This document shows positions 24,321 to 32,337 of a DNA stretch of 64,000 nucleotides, in pieces. Origin of the DNA: Pseudoxanthomonas indica (GTDB taxonomy: Bacteria > Pseudomonadota > Gammaproteobacteria > Xanthomonadales > Xanthomonadaceae); the NCBI RefSeq assembly GCF_900167565.1, contig NZ_FUZV01000001.1, positions 1-64,000 of the forward strand. The letters run 5' to 3'. Under the pieces are notes generated by a model, which saw only the letters and a program-made list of their open reading frames with translations, ran no database searches and was not told the DNA's origin. How positions within the stretch are numbered: the first letter of the stretch is position 1; each line of letters starts with the position of its first letter. The position numbers and the translations under genes were made by a program.

Positions 24321-25753
24321 CAGTGCATCTCCTTCAGTACGGTGGCCACCGACATGGCGGGCCAACGCCCTTGCCACGGGGCGGCGTGTTCGAGTTCCGC
24401 CGCCAGTTGCAGCAGCAGCGGTTCCTGGCCACGGTCGGCGGCAAACTGCACGCCAACGGGCAGGCCATCGGCCGAGCCCAGCGGCAGCGAAATCGCCGGC
24501 GTGCCGGCCAGATTCTGCAGGGGCGTGTAGCTGATCCAGCCGAACATGGCGTCCGACAGCGCATTGAACTCGCGGTCGGGCGCCAGGTGTCCCAATGGCG
24601 GCGGCGGCGCGCTCAAGGTCGGAGTCAGCAGCACGTCGTACTGCTGGTGGAAGTCCGAGAACAGCACCGGCAGCTGGGCCAGCATCCGGTAGGCTTCTTC
24701 CAGTTCGGGCACGCCGCAGTGGGTCAGATGAAATTGCGCCAGGCCATGGGTCCAGGGTTCCAGCGAAGATTGCGCGAACGCAGCGCCGCGACTCGCGGTC
24801 ACTTCCTGCACGGCATCCAGACCCAGGCGTGACCAAAGCGTGTGCATGCCCCGCCACAGCCAGGGGCGTTCGAACGGATAGTCGGCCAGTTCGACGCGAT
24901 GTCCCAGGGATTCGCACGTGGACGCGACGCGATTCAAAACCTGTTCGACCTGCGGATGCGGAGCCGCGCCATTCAACGAGGGCACGATCATCGCGATTTT
25001 GAGCCGGCGCAGCGTGGGCTCGGCGGCAACGGCAGCGCCCTGCCCCGGCCGTGCCGTTTCGAACGCCCACGCAACGTCGCGTACGCTGCGCGCCATCAGG
25101 CTGTCGGCGACGATCAGGTCTTCAATGGCATGGCGGTCGCGCACACGCACCGTGGTGCCGCGACCTGGCTTCAGACCGACGACGCCACACGCGGAAGCGG
25201 GAATCCGGATCGAACCGGCGCCGTCGCTGCCTTGCGCCAACGGCACGATTCCGGCCGCCAGCGCCGCACCGGCGCCGCCACTGGAACCGCCCGGACTATG
25301 GTCGAGTCTCCAGGGATTGCGCGTGACCGGGCCCAGCAGCGGCTCGGTGGATCCAATCAGGCCAAACTCGGGCATCGCGCTCTTGCCGATCGCAACCAGT
25401 CCCGCGTGGTCAAAGCATTCGACGAACGGCGAACTGCTGGTCGCAGGCGTCCCCGTGCGCGAGCGGGAGCCGCCACGTGTGGGCATGCCGGCGTACTGCA
25501 GGGAATCCTTCGGTAGCCAGGGCACGCCTGCCATCGGTGCCGCCCTCTGCACTGCCTGCGCACGTGTCATGGCGCCGGCGAAGTCGGCGTGACTCAATGC
25601 GCCGAGTGACTGGAAGTGCTCGGCGCGAGTAATCGCCGCCGCCGTCAGTTCCGCAGGTGACAGCTTTCCATCACGCACCAACGCTGCCTGGTCGTGCGCG
25701 TCCAGCCGTCCAATCTCGAGCGCCTGCCGCAATGGGAACGTCTCACTGCTCAT
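24320..25753 (-). CDS. Amidase-signature hydrolase
   Basis: 477 residues with the amidase signature Ser-cisSer-Lys triad: Lys in WLPKDS, cis-Ser in PGGSSGGAGAA and nucleophile Ser in GSDGAGSIRIPA. It hydrolyses carboxamides or amide-linked amino acid derivatives in the cytoplasm. ATG 25753 overlaps the permease stop by 11 bp. In this operon it would cleave amides imported by the APC permease. Confidence 0.88.
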   Translation of the reverse strand: MSSETFPLRQALEIGRLDAHDQAALVRDGKLSPAELTAAAITRAEHFQSLGALSHADFAGAMTRAQAVQRAAPMAGVPWLPKDSLQYAGMPTRGGSRSRTGTPATSSSPFVECFDHAGLVAIGKSAMPEFGLIGSTEPLLGPVTRNPWRLDHSPGGSSGGAGAALAAGIVPLAQGSDGAGSIRIPASACGVVGLKPGRGTTVRVRDRHAIEDLIVADSLMARSVRDVAWAFETARPGQGAAVAAEPTLRRLKIAMIVPSLNGAAPHPQVEQVLNRVASTCESLGHRVELADYPFERPWLWRGMHTLWSRLGLDAVQEVTASRGAAFAQSSLEPWTHGLAQFHLTHCGVPELEEAYRMLAQLPVLFSDFHQQYDVLLTPTLSAPPPPLGHLAPDREFNALSDAMFGWISYTPLQNLAGTPAISLPLGSADGLPVGVQFAADRGQEPLLLQLAAELEHAAPWQGRWPAMSVATVLKEMH

Positions 25754-27287
25754 GCGCCACTCCCGCCAGACGGCGTGCGCGACGCTGGCCGTACGCCAGA
25801 TACAGCACGAAGCCGACCACCACGTACACCGCCAGGATCGAAGCTGGCAACACATCACCTCGGCGCACCTGCGCCAGCATGTCGCCCAGCACCGGCGCCA
25901 TCATGGTCAGACACATGACGATGCCCAGCACCGGCACCACGCCAATCCAGGCGCGACCGATCCAGACCCCACCCAAGGGAACGCGGAAGCCACCTTTCAA
26001 CTCCGGCCGCGTCGAGCGCAGCCACATCACCGCCAGGCAGACCACGATGAAGGCCGAGGCGATGCCCAGGCAGATCAGATCGCCAAGGATGCCGATTGGC
26101 AACAGCGCCGCCAGCGCCGCGCTGACCGTGCCGAACACCACGTTGGCCCACCACGGTGTGCGCAAGCGCGGATGCACGCGGGTAAACAGCGAAGGCAACA
26201 AGCCGTCCTGGGCAATGCTCAGGCTGATGCGGGAGATGCCATACGCATTGGCCAACAACACCGAACCCAGTCCAGTCAGCGCGCCAATCTTGATGATGAT
26301 GGCAAAGCCCGGCCAGCCGATGCGGTCCACCGCCAGCGCCACCGGGTCCGGCACGCCCAGTTCGCGGAACGGCACCAGCCCGGTCAGTACCGCACCGGCG
26401 GCGATGTAGAGCAAGGTGCACACGACCAGCGAACCAAGAATGCCCAGCGGTACATCGCGGCGCGGCTGGCGGGCTTCGGCAGCTGCCATCGACACCGTTT
26501 CAAAGCCCAGGTATGCGAAGAACAACAACGCCGCAGCGCGCATGATGCCCGGCCATCCAAACGCGAAGCCGCCTTCGTTCGGCGGGATGAAAGGCTGCCA
26601 GTTCTGCGTGTCGATGAAGCGCGAGCCGACCACCACGAACGCAATCAGCACCGCGACTTTGATAAGCACCAGCACCAGGTTTGCGAACGCTGAGCGACCC
26701 ACGCCGGCGATCTGGATCACCGCCGCGGCTGCAACGGCCAATGCCGCCAGCAGATTGATGCCGCCACTGAATGCCAGCAAGGTGTGTCCGCCCTGTTGCG
26801 TGGCGGTCACCGTGGATGTTGCCCACATCGCGGGTACCGACACCTGCAAATCCCCGAGCAGGCTGACCAGGTACCCGGAAAAGCCGGCCGCCACGGCGGC
26901 GGCGGCCAGCAGGTATTCCAGGATCACCATCCACGCCAGCGCCCAGGCCGCGCCCTCGCCCAGCGTCACGTAGCAGTACGTGTACGCCGAACCAGGCACC
27001 GGGATCGAGGACGACAGCTCGGCGTAGCACAGCCCGGTGAATGCGCACGCCATGGCCGCCAGCACGAACGCCACGATCACCGCCGGGCCGGCGAAGCTGG
27101 CCGCGGCCGTACCGGTCACCACGTAAATGCCGGCGCCCAGGATGTTGGCAATGCCAAGCACCATGAGGCTGCCGGCCCCCAGGCGACGCTGGAGGCCGGC
27201 CCGATCTGCATCGGCGATCGCGGCCTCCAGTGGTTTGCGACGGAGCGCCAGTTGCCAGCGCCCCACATGTTGCGTGGTCGATGCCAT
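25743..27287 (-). CDS. APC-superfamily amino acid permease
   Basis: 514 residues, 12 or more membrane helices. The first helix contains the substrate-site motif GIANILGAGIYVVTG, followed by the conserved ELSSSIPVPGSAYTY segment and the FFAYLGFETVSMAAAEARQP loop typical of the cationic-amino-acid/YfnA branch. Imports amino acids or small amides by proton coupling. It starts 4 bp after the receptor gene ends, so outer- and inner-membrane uptake are encoded together. Confidence 0.88.
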   Translation of the reverse strand: MASTTQHVGRWQLALRRKPLEAAIADADRAGLQRRLGAGSLMVLGIANILGAGIYVVTGTAAASFAGPAVIVAFVLAAMACAFTGLCYAELSSSIPVPGSAYTYCYVTLGEGAAWALAWMVILEYLLAAAAVAAGFSGYLVSLLGDLQVSVPAMWATSTVTATQQGGHTLLAFSGGINLLAALAVAAAAVIQIAGVGRSAFANLVLVLIKVAVLIAFVVVGSRFIDTQNWQPFIPPNEGGFAFGWPGIMRAAALLFFAYLGFETVSMAAAEARQPRRDVPLGILGSLVVCTLLYIAAGAVLTGLVPFRELGVPDPVALAVDRIGWPGFAIIIKIGALTGLGSVLLANAYGISRISLSIAQDGLLPSLFTRVHPRLRTPWWANVVFGTVSAALAALLPIGILGDLICLGIASAFIVVCLAVMWLRSTRPELKGGFRVPLGGVWIGRAWIGVVPVLGIVMCLTMMAPVLGDMLAQVRRGDVLPASILAVYVVVGFVLYLAYGQRRARRLAGVAHEQ

Positions 27288-27291
27288 CGGG

Positions 27292-29547
27292 TCAGTAGCG
27301 CCAGTTCACGGTGACGCCAAAGGTACGCGGACGCACCAGGCCTTCGCCAATCCCATTCATTTCCGACACGGTGCGGGTGATGCCGCGCTGATCGAACAGG
27401 TTGGCGCCAAACAGGGTGACATCGGTCGAACCGAAGGTCATGCGGTAGCGCATGTCGATCAGGTTGTAGTTGCCCTGCTCGTTCGGCGTCACGCCGGGCA
27501 CGGTCGAGTTCAGGTCACTGATGCCGCTGCCCACGTACTGGTGCGCCAGCGTCAACGTGGGCTGGAACTGCGCGTCGAAGCGGTAGCTGAGCAGGTTGCT
27601 GACCGTCCAGTCCGCCGAACCCGGCAACTGCGCACCGGCCGGCGCGGTGCCCACGTACAGGATGGGCAGATCCTGATCCAGGCGGGCGTGCTGCCAGGTG
27701 GCGCTCATCTGCCACGTAAACGCGTCGACCGGCGTCCAGGTGCTGGAGAACTCGATGCCGCGGCTGTAGGCCTTGCCGCCGTTGGCGGCGTAGTTGAAGA
27801 AATCCGGCGTCTGCAGGCGCAACTGGATGTCCTTCCAGTCGACGTAGAACAAGGTCGCATCCAGCAGCAGGCGACCGCCGGCCAGCGTGGTGCGGCTACC
27901 GAGTTCGTAGTTGACCAGGCTGTCGCTGCTGGAACCCGACGGCACCGGATAGGCACTCAAGCCCGCGGTGTTGGGTTCGCCAAAGCGGAAGCCTTCGGAC
28001 ACCAGACCATAGAACAACGTGTCCGCGGTGGGGTGCCAGGTCAGCGAAATCTTCGGGTTGAAACCGTCTTCCTTGGTCTGCGACGGGGTGACGATAGGCG
28101 CGCCCGGATAGGTCGAAAAGCCCACCTGCGTGGAGATGGTCTCGACCTTGTTGCGGAATAAGCGGCCACCGACGGTCAACTTCCACTGTTCATCGAAATG
28201 GTAGCTGGCCTCGCCGAACAACGCGGCTTCGGAGCCATCGATATGGTTGTAGAACGCGTTGAACACCTCACCGTTCGGGGCAATGATCGCGCCGCTGCCC
28301 GGGCCAAAGAACGGCGACTGATCAAAGGCGGCCGCGGCACCCTGCGCGCCAATCTGCTCGTACAGGTCCTTGTCCGAGTCGAAGTACATCGCGCCGATCA
28401 GCCACTCGAAACTGCCACCGGGCTTGGATGCCAGCCGTACTTCCAGGCTGTTGCCCTCGCTCTCGCCGCCGGAGCCGATGTACAGCGGTGCGGTGAGGTT
28501 CAAGCCGAGATCGGCGTTGTACGCACCACGCAGCGGACTGAAATCGAACACCCAGTCCTGCTTCTTTTTCTGATGTGCGTAAAGAGCCACCAGATCGCCG
28601 AAGCCCACGTCCTGATCCCAGCGCAGGCTGTGCACGGCCACCTTGGTCTTGGTGAATTCCGGCAACTCGGTCTTGCGTTCGAATTCGCCCAAACCCTGGA
28701 TGCGATAGCTGTTGTCATCGTTGTCGATGTTCTGCAACAGGCTCAACCAGGTCAGCGTGGTGCCTTCGTTGGGCGTCAGCACCATCGACAGGCGACCGCC
28801 GTCGACCTGGGTGGTGTTGGCGCCGCGGTCATGCGTGCCGATGTTGTCGAGATACCCCGGGTCTTCGCGGTACTGGGCGACCGCGCGGATGGCGAACAGA
28901 TCCTCTTTGACCGGCACGTTGACCATCGCCTTGGCCGCGTAGCCGGTGTTGGCGTTCTTGGTCTGGCTGACGGTGGCTTCCACCGCCGCGTCGAACCCGC
29001 TGGTATCGGCCACATTGGCCACATAGTTGATGGCGCCACCCATCGACGCCGAGCCCCACAGCGTGCCTTGCGGGCCTCGATAGACCTCGACGCGGTTGAG
29101 ATCGAAGGCATCGATGTCGGGAATGGCGATGGTCCAACCCGGCTCGGTCAACGGCACTTCGTTGATGAAATAGCCCGTAGTGGGCTGGCCCTGCACGTTG
29201 CCCGAGCTGGTCGCGATACCGCGCACCACCACATGGGAAACGCCCGGCTGGTAGCTGTTGAACACCACGCCCGGCGTGCGCTGGACGTAGTCGGCCAGGG
29301 ATTGGGCGCCCATATCCTGCAGTTGCTGGTTGGTGACCGCGGAGACGGAGCCGGAAATCTCGCGGACCGACTCATTGAGCTTGCCGGCCTTGACCACGAT
29401 CTTGTCCAACGTCGTGGCCTCGGGGCCTTGCGGTGCCTGTCCGGCATCGGCCTGCTGGGCCAGTGCCGGTGCCGCCATGAAGACCAGACTGCAACAGCCC
29501 AGGCGAATTGCCTGCGATAGCTTGCTTACGCGGATTTGCGATGCCAT
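27292..29547 (-). CDS. TonB-dependent receptor of the peptide/amide operon
   Basis: 751 residues. Signal peptide (CCSLVFMAAPALAQQ), TonB box-like DKIVVKAG, plug domain with LADYVQRTPGVVF and VEVYRGPQGTLWGSASMGGAINYV, then a barrel ending in FGVTVNWRY. It resembles FecA/CirA-type receptors more than the sugar receptor at 15982. First gene of the six-gene leftward operon; its start is ATG 29547 after GGAACG. The ligand is unknown; the downstream genes suggest a peptide or N-acyl/amide compound. Confidence 0.88.
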   Translation of the reverse strand: MASQIRVSKLSQAIRLGCCSLVFMAAPALAQQADAGQAPQGPEATTLDKIVVKAGKLNESVREISGSVSAVTNQQLQDMGAQSLADYVQRTPGVVFNSYQPGVSHVVVRGIATSSGNVQGQPTTGYFINEVPLTEPGWTIAIPDIDAFDLNRVEVYRGPQGTLWGSASMGGAINYVANVADTSGFDAAVEATVSQTKNANTGYAAKAMVNVPVKEDLFAIRAVAQYREDPGYLDNIGTHDRGANTTQVDGGRLSMVLTPNEGTTLTWLSLLQNIDNDDNSYRIQGLGEFERKTELPEFTKTKVAVHSLRWDQDVGFGDLVALYAHQKKKQDWVFDFSPLRGAYNADLGLNLTAPLYIGSGGESEGNSLEVRLASKPGGSFEWLIGAMYFDSDKDLYEQIGAQGAAAAFDQSPFFGPGSGAIIAPNGEVFNAFYNHIDGSEAALFGEASYHFDEQWKLTVGGRLFRNKVETISTQVGFSTYPGAPIVTPSQTKEDGFNPKISLTWHPTADTLFYGLVSEGFRFGEPNTAGLSAYPVPSGSSSDSLVNYELGSRTTLAGGRLLLDATLFYVDWKDIQLRLQTPDFFNYAANGGKAYSRGIEFSSTWTPVDAFTWQMSATWQHARLDQDLPILYVGTAPAGAQLPGSADWTVSNLLSYRFDAQFQPTLTLAHQYVGSGISDLNSTVPGVTPNEQGNYNLIDMRYRMTFGSTDVTLFGANLFDQRGITRTVSEMNGIGEGLVRPRTFGVTVNWRY

Positions 29548-29809
29548 GACTCGTTCCCCGTGGTGATGTGATGGGCTGCAGGCGCCTCCCGCGCACTGCG
29601 CTGGCCCCAAGTGAATGGCATATACAGGCGTACGTCCAGCAGGTTCCGCGGGTCCGGCCAATGTCATAGACTATTGATTCAAAAGGCCATATTCGGGTGT
29701 CTTCAGAATATTGCAGTTTTATTCGATGTGAATTCCGCAGAATCTGCTGTTGATGTCCATCAACTGTGCAGAAACTGCGGTCACCACAGCAGCCGACCGG
29801 AGGAACCGC
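29548..29809. promoter_or_regulatory. Divergent promoter region of the Lrp gene and the receptor operon
   Basis: 262 bp, distinctly AT-richer than its surroundings in the middle. It contains GAATA-N9-TATTC (29706-29724) and GCAGA-A-TCTGC (29737-29747), dyads of the kind bound by Lrp/AsnC regulators. The candidate operator is placed symmetrically between the divergent genes. Assignment is by position. Confidence 0.45.
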
Positions 29810-30286
29810 ATGGCCCACAAGGCCCCTGACCGCACCGACATGAAGATTCTCGACGTGCTCCAACAGGATGCACGCATCACCAACCAGGCCTTGGCCGAGC
29901 GAGTGGCGCTTTCGCCCAGCGCCTGCCTGGCGCGCGTTCGCGCGCTGGAAACGCGCGGCCTGATCCGCGCCTATCGGGCCCACGTGGCGGTGGACAGGAT
30001 TCGGTCGGTGACGATCGTGTTGGCGCAAGTGAGCTTCAAGCAGCATGCGCTGGAAGAATTCACCGAGTTCGATCGGCGCATCCTGCGCATGCCCGAAGTG
30101 GTGGAGGCCTGCCGCGTTTCCGGCGCTTACGATTACCTGTTACGGGTCATCGTCAACGATGTGCACCACTGGAAGGACATCGCCCGCCTGCTGTTGGGAG
30201 GCGACTACGGGGTCGAGAAAATCGTCTCGCACTTCCTGATGGACGAGGTCAAACCGTTCACTGGCTATCCGCTGACTTCTTCGTAG
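29810..30286 (+). CDS. Lrp/AsnC-family transcriptional regulator
   Basis: 158 residues: winged HTH (DMKILDVLQQDARITNQALAERVALSPSAC, about 9-38) and a RAM/AsnC ligand domain with MPEVVEACRVSGAYDYLLRV. A GGAGG ribosome site 7 nt before ATG 29810 fixes the start. Divergent from the receptor-permease-amidase operon, which it very likely controls in response to an amino acid. Confidence 0.92.
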   Translation: MAHKAPDRTDMKILDVLQQDARITNQALAERVALSPSACLARVRALETRGLIRAYRAHVAVDRIRSVTIVLAQVSFKQHALEEFTEFDRRILRMPEVVEACRVSGAYDYLLRVIVNDVHHWKDIARLLLGGDYGVEKIVSHFLMDEVKPFTGYPLTSS

Positions 30287-30551
30287 CCTTCCGCGTTCGC
30301 GCTCGGTCACGCGTTAATCGACTAACGCGAATCTATGCGCGTGCACTGCATTAGTTATGCAACCTAACCTATTGATATTCGTATAATAATGTTTCGCCTT
30401 GCGGCCAGGGAATGTCTCGGCCCCTTTCTTTCCGCCGATGTCCGCTTATGCCCCCATCGCGACCAGCATCCGCAGAACAGGCTGCGCCGTCAGTCCGAAA
30501 ATCCCCGCCCCTGTCACACACAGGGAATATTCGCGGGCTATAGTCCAATCC

Positions 30552-30797
30552 ATGGACACCTTGGCTGAAATCCGGGTTGCCCTGGACGCTGCCAGTCAGC
30601 GCATCGACAGCGGTCAGGTTCGCCCCGACACCCGTCGTTTTCTCGACGAATTGTGGGCGCATGTCTACGACACCGCACCTGTCGACCTGCAGCCCTACGT
30701 GTGGTCACGCCTGGCCGATTTTGGCGACCTGCTCGGCATGCCGGTGACCCAGCAAGCCACTCAACGCCTGCCGCCTTCGAGCCATTACCGGCTCTGA
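30552..30797 (+). CDS. Small hypothetical protein
   Basis: 81 residues, acidic and helical (MDTLAEIRVALDAASQRIDS...), no membrane segment. The upstream in-frame extension to 30399 has poor coding character, so ATG 30552 is chosen although its ribosome site is weak. The 265 bp before it contain only an AT-rich promoter-like patch near 30360-30390. Function unknown. Confidence 0.5.
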   Translation: MDTLAEIRVALDAASQRIDSGQVRPDTRRFLDELWAHVYDTAPVDLQPYVWSRLADFGDLLGMPVTQQATQRLPPSSHYRL

Positions 30798-30832
30798 CAC
30801 GTCCGCCAAGGGCGCCGACGGATTCGGACCCA

Positions 30833-30846
30833 TTGATTGAAGTCAA
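30833..30846 (+). promoter_or_regulatory. FNR/ANR box upstream of the 48-residue peptide gene
   Basis: TTGAT-TGAA-GTCAA, one mismatch from the FNR consensus. Centred 63 bp before the ATG at 30903. A -10-like TAGGCT at 30868-30873 is at the spacing expected for a class II FNR promoter. Confidence 0.75.
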
Positions 30847-30902
30847 TGCCGCACTTTGCCGGCACACTAGGCTGTGCGCATTCCACAAGGAGAGCCACAG
30901 CA

Positions 30903-31049
30903 ATGCATCCGATCCTTCGCGAGATCCTGCTTGAACCCGTAGGTTGGTTGGCTATCGGCGGCAGCCTGGTGATGTTTGGACTGGGCCTTGCGCTGGCGAT
31001 CTACCTGCGCCGACGCATGAAGGAAGAAGAGCGCCGCCGCAGCAGCTGA
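30903..31049 (+). CDS. 48-residue single-pass membrane peptide under an FNR box
   Basis: Sequence starts MHPILREILLEPVGWLAI, with one membrane helix (about 14-35) and a very basic/charged end RRRMKEEERRRSS. AAGGAG precedes the ATG and a strong terminator follows, so it is an independent transcription unit. It converges on napC. Small one-helix proteins (NapE, CcoQ, CydX, NorE-like) often stabilise respiratory complexes, so an accessory role in anaerobic respiration is plausible. No family recognised. Confidence 0.6.
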   Translation: MHPILREILLEPVGWLAIGGSLVMFGLGLALAIYLRRRMKEEERRRSS

Positions 31050-31082
31050 GTCAGGCCAGGCGACCACTTAGCTGCATGCCTG

Positions 31083-31116
31083 CAACAACGCCGCGAAAAC
31101 CGCGGCGTTGTTGTTT
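31083..31116 (+). terminator. Rho-independent terminator
   Basis: Perfect 13-bp stem CAACAACGCCGCG / CGCGGCGTTGTTG around AAAAC, then TTT. It ends the unit of the 48-residue peptide and lies 50 bp beyond the napC stop. Confidence 0.85.
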
Positions 31117-31166
31117 CTGCACGTCACTGCCGACTTCGCGGCGGTGGTTGCAGCCTGCAGTCGTCG

Positions 31167-31766
31167 TCACCCCTGCGGTACACCGGTCATGTCAGGCAGG
31201 TGGTGGGCCACACCCTTGTGACAGTCGATGCAGGTCTTCTTCTGCGGACCCAGCCAGAGCTTGTGTATCTGGGCCGCGCGCGAACCTTGGCGGGTCAGGT
31301 CCATCGAGGTGTAGTCGTGGCAATTGCGGCATTCCAGCGAGTCGTTCGCCTTGAGGCGATCCCACTCATGCATGGCCAGTTCCAGGCGGTGATCGAGGAA
31401 CTTCTCGCGCGTATCGATGGTGCCGAAAATCTTGCCCCACACTTCCTTTGACGCCTGCATCTTGCGCGCGATCTTGTCGGTCCAGTTGTGCGGCACATGG
31501 CAATCCGGGCAGGTGGCGCGCACGCCGGAGCGATTGGTGTAGTGGATGGTGGTCTTGAGTTCCTGAAACACGTTGTCACGCATCTCATGGCAACTGGTGC
31601 AGAACTTTTCCGTGTTGGTCGCTTCCAGCGCGGTATTGAATCCACCCCAAAACATGATTCCGGTAACGAATCCGGCCACCGTCAGGAACCCGAGGCTGTA
31701 GTGCCGACTGGGCCGTCGCAGGGTGCCCCACAGCGCCAACAGGCGCGTCTTGATGGTCTGCCACAT
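31167..31766 (-). CDS. napC: Tetrahaem cytochrome c, NapC/NirT family
   Basis: 199 residues: one N-terminal membrane anchor ([19 protein letters not shown], about 25-43) and four haem sites CTSCH (56-60), CPDCH (86-90), CRNCH (146-150) and CIDCH (179-183). It oxidises quinol and passes electrons to NapB/NapA in the periplasm. Last gene of napEFDABC, 3 bp after napB. No napG/H is present, so NapC is the only visible quinol route to Nap. Confidence 0.95.
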   Translation of the reverse strand: MWQTIKTRLLALWGTLRRPSRHYSLGFLTVAGFVTGIMFWGGFNTALEATNTEKFCTSCHEMRDNVFQELKTTIHYTNRSGVRATCPDCHVPHNWTDKIARKMQASKEVWGKIFGTIDTREKFLDHRLELAMHEWDRLKANDSLECRNCHDYTSMDLTRQGSRAAQIHKLWLGPQKKTCIDCHKGVAHHLPDMTGVPQG

Positions 31767-31769
31767 GGC

Positions 31770-32327
31770 CTAGGGACTCCCCTGCTTGTCTTCGGCGATC
31801 ACCGTGTCGATATCGCGGAAACCGTTGGCCACCAGCGGTCGGGCGTCGGTCTGTACGACGTGGCATTGGTTGCAGAAGTAGCGTCGTGACGAGATCGTCG
31901 CCAGGAACTGATCATCGCGATCCATGTAATGCGTCACGCTGACAGGCGGGGCCTGGAAGGTGGCTGCATTGGCGCGCGAATGGCACAACAGGCAGCGGTT
32001 GCTGTTCTTGTCGACCTGATAGTTGTCTATGGCATGCGGGATCGTGGGCGGTTGCATGGGATAGGCGCGCACCCGCTTGATATCCGCGTTCTCCACATGG
32101 GCCATGGGCGGCGGCGGGGCCTCCTGATCAATCGGCACGCCGCGACGCAGGGCGTCAATCTGCTGCCCGGCCGGCGGGGCATCGGCAGGGACAGGCGCCA
32201 CCTGGGCCACGTCCGGACCTTTGTCCGCATGCGAACTGGATGCTCCAAATTTCCAACCCGCATAAAACAGCAGCAAGGCCAACAGGACGCTCAAGGCCGT
32301 AGCAATGATGAGGTACTTGTTGCGCAT
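31770..32327 (-). CDS. napB: Dihaem cytochrome c subunit of periplasmic nitrate reductase
   Basis: 185 residues: N-terminal hydrophobic signal/anchor (IIATALSVLLALLLFYAGW), a proline-rich linker and two haem sites CLLCH (112-116) and CNQCH (152-156), with downstream residues typical of NapB. It transfers electrons from NapC to NapA. It starts 10 bp after napA ends. The signal lacks an obvious cleavage site, so it may remain anchored. Confidence 0.93.
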   Translation of the reverse strand: MRNKYLIIATALSVLLALLLFYAGWKFGASSSHADKGPDVAQVAPVPADAPPAGQQIDALRRGVPIDQEAPPPPMAHVENADIKRVRAYPMQPPTIPHAIDNYQVDKNSNRCLLCHSRANAATFQAPPVSVTHYMDRDDQFLATISSRRYFCNQCHVVQTDARPLVANGFRDIDTVIAEDKQGSP

Positions 32328-32337
32328 GATCGTTCTC

